A stretch of 64,000 nt of DNA from Apiosordaria backusii (Eukaryota > Ascomycota > Sordariomycetes > Sordariales > Lasiosphaeriaceae): NCBI GenBank assembly GCA_030549205.1, contig JAUKTV010000002.1, positions 2,418,001 through 2,482,000 on the forward strand, written 5' to 3'. Positions 56,813-64,000 of the stretch are shown here, one piece after another. The stretch's first letter is position 1; each line of letters begins with the position of its first letter. The translations under genes and the position numbers were made by a program. The notes under the pieces were generated by a model. The model was given only the letters and a program-made list of their open reading frames with translations. It was not told where the DNA came from and searched no databases.

Positions 56813-58504
56813 ACTGAAGGTGTGAAGCGGGCTGCGGCTTAGGAAAGACAAGTTGCAAGATGGTTGACAGAGATTGGAAGCGTTCCGACACTGTCTGTGG
56901 TGTGGAGCTTGACGGGATGGCCGATGATAAGATTTACAGAGCGATGATAGCTCAAAGGATGGACAACGTTCAAGAACGATGTTGATGATGTCTCTATTGT
57001 GGTTGGGGTTCGATGAGGTCTTGAGGATCAATGGATGGATGAAGGATGGGGTCTCTGGATGTTGAAAAGGACAAAATGGCGGTGGAAGGGGGCTTCCAAC
57101 TGGAAAGCCAGTCACTCCGGGGTGTTGAACCAGACGGCGCTATCCTGCCGGTTGGCACCGATCTCGGTGGGTCATCTGGAGGGGTGGCACGGCTAACCAG
57201 ACCATGTGACCCAGTTCTTTACGTTATTCGAAGTCGGACAACGATTATCGTCGGATACAGCACAACTGCTCGCAAAAAAACAAGACAACAGTCAAAACGT
57301 TGCTTGTTTTGGGTTTATTGGATTTCTGGGATGGTGCTGGGGATGGTAGGGGCTGTTGAAGCAAAGGGGACGACGAACTTCAGAAATGGCTGTGTCGTCG
57401 CCGTATCAATTGGTGGGCCAGCCGTTGGAGTCTTTGAAGGTGGCACGGACCTCCGCCAAAGGCCGTCAATCCCTTGACGTGTTCACCACGGTCCGAACAG
57501 GTCTTGACAATAGCCATTGTTCGAATGAACACCAGAAGATCAGTGATATTCAAGACGTGGCGTCTTACAGCTAGACCCTGAAAAAACAAATCAAAAAGTT
57601 AATTGACCGTACAATGAAAATGTTCCCTCACATGCGTTTCGATGCACCGTCAAAGTTCCAAGCATTCACCCCTATTCTATTGTCTTGCATCAGCCAACAC
57701 CACGCCAATGCAGAGCACAGGCCGGCTGGCTGCGCACAAGATAAGGGCCATGAAGTTAATCTCTGCCTCTTGTTGGTGAGACAGTGATGTGCGCAGATTG
57801 GAATGGCGGATGTGTTAGCACAACGTCAGAGGCTTCCCATCAAAGGCTACTCATGATAAAGCAATTGACAGTGACCTTCGCTTGAACACGCTCCAAAAGT
57901 CAATGTCCATGGTCAAATCCCCCGTCCACCTTTTGCATGGCCAGAACCAATATGATTGGAACACCCCATCAATCACAACGGCATGTTGTGTTTGTTCTAG
58001 GAGTTGATAATTAGCGGCTACCACCGGGCGCGGGTTCCGTTCCGGTCCCGCATCCGCTTTGCACCGGGCCCCTTTTGCCAAACCAAACACACATCTCCGC
58101 TGTGTAACACCGGCGCTTCCAAATGGAAGCTACACCTATTCCACGGTATTTATTGTTAGTGGGACAAGGGGTTATTTGGTGGAAGATGCTAGAAAATGAC
58201 CCTGGCCACACTAACAACAAATTCCCTGAGGGTAGGTGTAGACAAGTATCCGTAGTGTAACACCAAAACACCCCAAAACACCAGCTCCAAATCCGCCAAA
58301 AAGTCAATCAATCAAAAGTCATCCCATTAGATATCTGCTAATCAAAAAAAAAACAAGATGAAGCGCTAGATCCACCACTCTCGCGCTAGCTACCCAAACC
58401 CAATGTTTGTAACCCAAAGAAAAACCACCCACACACACACCCAAACGCCTTATACCCATCAAATCTTTTCTAGATCAACACAACCATAACCAAAACAAAG
58501 ATCA
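56813..58504. other. Intergenic, no supported gene
   Basis: 1.7 kb upstream of the cysteine dioxygenase gene and downstream of the CLC gene. A short CA repeat lies near 58430-58442. No gene-like frame. Confidence 0.55.
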
Positions 58505-61336
58505 TCACCTCCCCCTCCTCTCTACCCTCCCGCCTTCTATCCCATCACCCTGAGAATCCAACCCCCCACCCCCTTCATCCAGTTCCATCTCCGTCCCCTC
58601 CAATATCCCCCCTTGCTGCTGCTGTTGTTGTTGATTAACCCCCCTATTCCCCTCCCAGCTATCCCTCAACCTAATCCTCCCCCCCGACCACCCCGTAACC
58701 TTCTCACTCACCCAACCCGCCGCAGCCTTCATCACCTCCCACACCCTCTCCTGCCCCTCTTGCTCCATCCCAAGAATCTCCCTGTCTCGCTCCCCATTCT
58801 CTGCCGCTTCTGCTTTGAACTGATACTTTAGGCAGTCTTTGACTGTTACCAGCCCCATTAACCGGCCGCGGTGTTCAATCAATATCACCCTGGGGCCAAT
58901 CTTGCGGAAAAGCTCCATTACAGTTTCCAAGGGGAGACGGGGGTGGACAGAAAGGGGAGTGTGGTCGATATAAGGCGTAAAGTCAATCGTTGTTTGCGTC
59001 GACGTGGAATAATCCGGTTCTTGTTGATGGTTGTTGGAAGAGGAGCTGGGGTGGTATATCGGCACTGTTGAATCGAGAGTAGTATTACGGGAGGCAAAAG
59101 TGCATTTTGCCAGTGGGGATAAAGTCCTCTCTTTTTTCGCCCGTTCAACCGCATAACAAAGCTCCGTACGGCCGATATACCCTATTAGAGTCTTGGAGGT
59201 CTCGTCATCCACTATAGGAAAGCCCTGGTAGCTGTCTTTGGACAGGAGACGCTCAACTGCTTTAAGGGTTAACCCCGTCGAGGGGATGGACACCACGTCC
59301 GTGATCATGGCGTGGGAGACCGGGACCCCAAAGTTGTGATCTTCTTTGTTGTCGAGGTAGGGGAAGCCGCTGAACCAGATCATGCGGTCGGCTATACCGC
59401 CCTTGCCGAATAACTCGCTGACGGCTTTGGTCACGCCGACCACGATCATAGTGGGGAGGATGTATGTCAGCGCGCCGGTGAGTTCGAACATGATGACGAC
59501 GACGGAGACGGTAATGTGCATGATACCGCTGAGTGCTGCTGCTGCACCGAGAAAGGCGTATGTTCCAGGAGTAATGCAGGGGACGTCTGGCTGACAGGTT
59601 GAGAAGAACACGCTTTGGGGGTTGGCTTCGTGGAGGGCTTGGACAATGATCCCAACTGTCCGCCCAAACGAGGCTCCGATGGCCATGGAGGGCACGAAAA
59701 TGCCAGCGGGCACTTTGCAACCGTATGAGATGATCACGAAGAAGATCCGGATAACCGTGGCTAGCAGGAGAGAAATGACATTGCGAAGACGATGGTCTGG
59801 CTCGCAGAGACCATGGTAGTCCTCCGCCCCCTCGCACTCAAGGAACAGAATTTCCATGCTCTCTGTCATTTCAATCCTCAAAAAGGCGTTCGGGTAGCAG
59901 ACGATGGCAGTTGCAGCCGCCAACAAGGTAGCCTCAAGAATAGCGTAGTTCGAGAGGTACTTCTTGCGGAATGCCTGAACCCGCAAGTTCCACTTCATGA
60001 CAAAGGCACCGTACAAACCCCCGAAAATGCCAATGATGATGTAAAACACAACCTCGAAAAAGTGCCAGGTCCGATCGTACCTCACCTGAAACATAACCAG
60101 CTGACCGGTGCGGAAAGGGTTCATGGCAGCGAGTACGGCGGTAGCAACCAAAGCGCAAAAGTAACTGCGCCACATAGTCTTGAGCGGGAAGTAACTCGAC
60201 ATTTCTTCCAGAGAGAACAACACACCACCGATGGGGCTGCCAAAGGCGACAGCTACACCGGCCGCGGCGCAAGCACTGAGAATTTCGCGGGTTTTGGAGG
60301 CATTCCGTCGGTACTTGGTGAACATTCTTGAGATGACATTGCCAGTGCAGACAGCGTAGTGGACACTCGGCCCTTCCTTTCCAACGGACAGGCCGGAACC
60401 GATAGCAAGAGGTAGAGCGATGGACTTGATGAGCAGGGTCCAGAAGCCGAGGAATCCCTTCATAACAAATCCTGCAATAATGCATTTGATCTCTGAGATA
60501 CCTGATCCAGCTGCGTATGGGGCGTATGACTTGACCAGGGTGGCCGCGGTAAAGGCAAAGCAGATCTATAACCAGTCAGCAGAGCTGCGAATGCCGGAAA
60601 AGCGATATCTAGTACTGACCGCAAAGATGATGTAAATAAAATAGTTTGCTGGCTCGAACCCCGTCCACCGGTGCCAGTCGGCACACCCATTATCCTCTCC
60701 CCAGCAGCAAAAGTTCTCGTTCAGGTAGAATCCAGTCTTGCAGTAGCCGAGCTTGATGTCGGAGAGCCATTCGGTAATAATATTGAGGAAGGCGGCGTTG
60801 ATTCCAATAGCGGCACCGATTATGGTTACGACGATCCATCCCTGTGCTGCCTCGTAGGACTCTAGTATCCTCTGCTTCCAATCGAATCGGCCTGTGTCGT
60901 AGAGACCCGCGGTTCGTTTCCTCCGTGACTTTCTGCGCAACTGTTCTCGTGCCGCATCTTGTACCCAGTCTATTTTCCGGTTTCGTCAGTACCTAGTTAT
61001 CGAAATTCGCATGTACAGTACGATGCGCGCATAGTACAGGACCAGGAAAAGCATACCTATGGTTGTGAAATCCTAAGCCGGAAGAAAGCTGTCAGCTACA
61101 TACGGTCTCCCAAGCTGTAGGGGCAGGAATAGGTAGGTATAACCAACCTCATAACGCTTGATCTTTGCTATTTCCTCCTCTATTTGGTGTTGCGCAGCAA
61201 TCCCTTGGCCATTGCTGTTCTCACCACGTTCGGCATTGGAGACGGCAAAGGACAGTCTCGAGTTAACGGATGGGCGTCGCACTGCTCGTGGTGCTAGCGT
61301 CGACGAGTAGGACGTCGATCGTGATTGCGGATTCAT
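58505..61336 (-). CDS. CLC chloride channel / Cl-/H+ antiporter (Gef1-like)
   Basis: Voltage-gated chloride family protein, probably in endosomal/Golgi or plasma membrane. Four exons on the minus strand: 61148-61336, 61057-61072, 60620-60969 and 58505-60565; 871 residues. CLC filter motifs: AAGSGISEIK (GSGIP region), GKEGPSVH with the gating Glu, and VPAGIFVPSMAIGA (GxFxP). A CWGEDNGCADW luminal loop with Cys residues precedes, as in Gef1-type proteins. Two CBS domains follow (VVSIPSTGLTLKAVERLL... GFPIVDD and LPLETVMELFRKIGPRVILI... GLVTVKDCL). A hydrophilic tail with poly-Gln ends the protein. Exon 2 is only 16 nt (codes DFTTI). Splice sites: exon 1 donor GTTGGT is weak; others are standard. 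A divergent promoter of about 0.5 kb is shared with the histone-fold gene. Confidence 0.92.
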
Positions 61337-61848
61337 GGCGCCCCTGGCCACCTGTTCGTCGTCGCCGGTCTGGGGGCATTAGGTTGCTTTTGAAAGCTGG
61401 GTGCTGGGGGGGACGAAGAGGTTGGTGATTGCGATTGCGTCGGTGTTGAAGCTGCAAGGCTGATGACATGTGGATTCAGTGCTCAATCAGAACGTCCCCC
61501 GCCTGGAAAAAGCTTGGCTCAGCCGCTAATTCAGCTCATCCCTGGCAGTTTCAGTGGGGGCTCTCAACGACACTCCTGTGGGGCACTCGATCTCTAATTG
61601 GGTTGCGCGCCAAGGACCCTTGATCGCGTCTCACGCGTGCCTCTTCATCGTGACTTGGTCTCATTCACAACCGTAAAATCATCATCCATTGAGGCCCTCG
61701 GTCAAAGACAACGAACGACCAAGCTATACAACCCAGCCAAGAAACTTAGACTTCTTTTCACACAAATAATTCTCAACAACAAAACACTCTTTTGACCGCT
61801 CAAGAAGGCTTCATCTTGTCCACCCTCACTCACCGATCTCATATCAAA
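61337..61848. promoter_or_regulatory. Shared divergent promoter region, CLC and histone-fold genes
   Basis: 512 bp between the start codons of two divergent genes. No clear TATA box was found for either. The C/A-rich leader just before 61849 is typical of fungal 5' UTRs. Confidence 0.5.
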
Positions 61849-62515
61849 ATGCCTTACAACACCACCGCCATCCCTCCCCGAAAGGAGGTCACAGGCCAGA
61901 CTCAACTCCCTCGTTAGTCATAATCTACATTCAACTCAGTGATCTCAAACTAACACCAACACAGTCACCCGCGTCAAAAAGATCATCGCCCAAGATCAAG
62001 ACATCCAAGTCTGCTCCAACAACGCCGCCTTCGTCATCACCCTCGCAACAGAAATGTTCGTCCAATACCTCGCCGAGCAAGCCCAAGAAAAGACCAAGCT
62101 CGAGCGCAAGCCCCGCCGCAACATCCAATACAAAGACGTCGCCAACGCCGTCTCCCACCAAGACAACCTCGAGTTCTTGGAAGACGTCGTCCCCAAGACC
62201 ACCTCCTACAAGGACGTCAAGGGCAAAGCCGCCGCCGCCCGGACCAGAGTCAAGGGTGAGAAGCCTGGCGGTGCCGGTGGTTCTTCCACCGCGGACGCAG
62301 AGAGGGGAGGGGAAGGCGCGATGCCGAATGGGAAGAAGCACAAGTCCGGGGGGGCTGCTACAAATGGTGCTCACTCTTCTCCTGCGGCGGCAAATGGGAT
62401 CTCGCGGAGCAGGATTCTGTCGAGTGACTCTGGGGATCCGAACGCGCAGCTGGAGGTTGATATGGAGCTGGCTATGAGGGGAGGGAGTGGGGAGGATGTT
62501 GATATGACTGGTTAA
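61849..62515 (+). CDS. Histone-fold protein, Dpb3/CHRAC-type (DNA polymerase epsilon subunit)
   Basis: Exons 61849-61912 and 61965-62515 (52-nt intron) give 204 residues. Residues ~22-110 form a CBF/NF-Y-type histone fold: LTRVKKIIAQDQDIQVCSNN, AAFVITLATEMFVQYLAEQA, and then NIQYKDVANAVSHQDNLEFL. This order and the TRVKKI start are typical of Dpb3/POLE4-like and CHRAC subunits that pair with a Dpb4-type partner at replication forks or chromatin remodellers. The C-terminal half is Gly/Ala/Ser rich and ends in an acidic QLEVDMELAM-EDVDMTG stretch, also usual in this family. Probably nuclear. NF-YC cannot be excluded, but its conserved Gln-interaction features are not evident. Confidence 0.85.
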
Positions 62516-63290
62516 GGGGATCCGTCGTGTTTATCAGGTGGGAGAAGCTATGATATCCTGAAGGGAATATGTCAGGCGGGTAATAACCAAACTGCCAAAA
62601 TAATAAATGTTCACTTTTTATACATTCCAGCACCCGTCTCAAGAACATACCCAGCATTGCCATATTTCCAAAACAGCCATAGCTCACCTGCCACCCCTCC
62701 ACCGACACATGTCTCATCTTCGTGTTCCCCCTATCCAGCCAAGCCACAGTGAGCGTATCCCTCCACCTCCAGCCGCATTTGACAAGCACTAAGCCCACAG
62801 AGGCTTACCCCTCCCGGAGCCCTATATACCAATATTCCTCCGAAACCAATCACCCGTTTAATCACCAGGCGGTGTGGCTCAACGCGCAGGACTGGTGGTT
62901 AAATGGGCCGGTGATCGGATTTCAACATCTTGCTTCCTAGAGCATTGTGCGTTCGATCCCGAGTACCGAGTAAAACCTACTAGGGTTTTCGTAGCTGGCC
63001 TACACTCCTCTACTAGGAGGCAGCTGGGCTGGTGAGCTTTTTGTATTTTTCTTTCGTGTTTTCGTGTCAAAATATGAAGACAACAACAGATGTGGAAAAT
63101 GGGTTGTATAAGCAGATGCCGTTTGGGATTCATGATTCATGCATAAGATGAACGTGTCGAAAAGCAAACATATCATTGAAACCACCTCTCTGTCAAAATC
63201 AACGCCTGTCCGCCCCTCGGCCCAAGAAGATAAAAGAGATCTATCATGTCTACCCATCACAACCCATTATTCATTACCTTCTGCACCCCA
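62516..63290. other. Convergent 3' flanks
   Basis: 0.78 kb between the histone-fold gene (plus) and the PfkB-like gene (minus). It contains a second weak tRNA-like sequence at about 62868-62965. No gene-like frame. Confidence 0.5.
62868..62965 (+). other. Weak tRNA-like sequence
   Basis: GTGTGGCTCAACGCGCAGG resembles an A box and GCGTTCGATCCCGAG a B box, about 73 bp apart. Acceptor and T stems do not fold cleanly. Possibly a degenerate tRNA or SINE relic. Confidence 0.25.
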
Positions 63291-64000
63291 TTACTTCATC
63301 TCCCCCATCCCCACCCTCTCCAAAAACCTCCCCAACCTATCCTGCACCCTCTCCCCATTCCACCTCTCCTCCTCCCCCTCCCCTTCCAACACCGGCATAC
63401 CAACCTGCTCAATCGCAAAACTAGCCGCCACCGCCCCCCACCCAACCGCCTCCTCAATCCCCTTCCCCCTCGCCAACGCTACCCCCAACCCCCCCAAAAA
63501 CGTATTCCCACCCCCCGTCGGATCCCTCACCCTCTCCCCCCCCTCCTCCCCAGTCCAATACGCCGGCACCCATTTTTCCATCCCCTCATCAACCTCAATC
63601 TCCTCCCTCGCCACAACCCCCTCATCCTCCGCATCCCTCATCAACCCCGCAAAAAGCGCCTCTATATCCGTCTCGGCCGTCAAACCCCCCCTATGCCCCA
63701 CCACCTTCTTCCTCTTCTGCCCTCCTCCCCCTTGTCTCTTACGCCCCCCATTCTTAGCAATATACGCCCCCTTCTCCCCCGCCCTCACAACCAGCGTATA
63801 ACTCTGCAACGGCATCGACGCCAACAACTGCTCACACGCCCTCTCCACCGCAATGGTATCAACCCCCCCATCCTCCGTCACCCCACTACTCCCCATAAAC
63901 CCCGCCAACTCCGCATGATTCGGACTGCAAATATCCACCACCGGCAGCGTATTCGTGCAATTCAACAGCTCCCCCGGCACGCACAAATCCGGCACCGGCT
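63291..64000 (-). CDS. PfkB-family protein, Mak32-like (partial)
   Basis: The open frame runs off the right window edge, so the N terminus is missing; 236 complete C-terminal codons are present. It matches the ribokinase/PfkB fold: PDLCVPGELLNCTNTLPVVDICSPNHAEL, YTLVVRAGEKGAYIA and RDPTGGGNTFLGGLGVAL, then a C-terminal helix-rich part. PfkB kinases have a GAGD motif with a catalytic Asp; here the position reads GGGN, as recalled for the Mak32 subgroup. It may therefore be a poor or inactive kinase. Mak32 in yeast is linked to maintenance of a dsRNA killer element. The sequence between is low complexity in places (basic GGRKRQGGGGQKRKK loop), an insertion relative to typical PfkB. Confidence 0.8.
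   Translation of the reverse strand, partial: PVPDLCVPGELLNCTNTLPVVDICSPNHAELAGFMGSSGVTEDGGVDTIAVERACEQLLASMPLQSYTLVVRAGEKGAYIAKNGGRKRQGGGGQKRKKVVGHRGGLTAETDIEALFAGLMRDAEDEGVVAREEIEVDEGMEKWVPAYWTGEEGGERVRDPTGGGNTFLGGLGVALARGKGIEEAVGWGAVAASFAIEQVGMPVLEGEGEEERWNGERVQDRLGRFLERVGMGEMK

Overview
The window reads as chromosomal DNA of a filamentous ascomycete (Pezizomycotina, probably Sordariomycetes). The basis is short spliceosomal introns, mostly 48-80 nt, with GTRNGT donors and CTAAC-like branch sites; long intergenic gaps; GC-rich coding sequence with C/G-ending codons; and typical fungal families (AA9 lytic polysaccharide monooxygenases, GMC oxidoreductase, ISH1-repeat protein, STAND NTPase, fungal annexin). 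Species cannot be named from the sequence alone. I see no CRISPR array, IS element, prophage or bacterial operon.

Layout: 1-3.2 kb no convincing gene, but one near-perfect inverted repeat; 3.4-4.5 kb intact six-exon AA9; 5.6-6.4 kb SDR; 8.0-9.8 kb (-) secreted ISH1-repeat protein; 11.0-14.3 kb (-) RNA-binding protein whose single intron is filled by a 21-bp minisatellite; 15.6-17.5 kb MFS transporter; 18.2-20.2 kb secreted GMC oxidoreductase; 21.9-28.6 kb giant STAND/TPR-like protein; 29.1 kb (-) tRNA-Leu(UAG) with intron; 30.0-30.8 kb second AA9, frameshifted; 33.0-34.6 kb (-) 2-oxoglutarate oxygenase with two frameshifts; 36.7-37.4 kb (-) secreted Ser/Thr-rich protein; 38.6-40.1 kb annexin; 41.6-45.1 kb C2H2 protein; 46.0-48.5 kb (-) disordered/coiled-coil protein; 52.8-54.4 kb (-) seven-helix receptor; 56.1-56.8 kb (-) cysteine dioxygenase; 58.5-61.3 kb (-) CLC chloride channel/transporter; 61.8-62.5 kb histone-fold protein (Dpb3 type); 63.3 kb to the end (-) Mak32-like PfkB protein, cut by the window edge.

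The genes do not form one pathway. Two AA9 LPMOs and an AA3-type GMC oxidase belong to the same oxidative plant-biomass toolkit, though they are dispersed. The most unusual items are the 2163-residue STAND protein with an Ile/Thr-rich solenoid and a synonymously diverged Cys-containing C-terminal repeat; the 21-unit intronic minisatellite together with a weaker array of similar period 39 kb away; three apparent single-G losses in two neighbouring genes; recurring telomere-like CCCTAACCC motifs; and a 16-nt microexon in the CLC gene.
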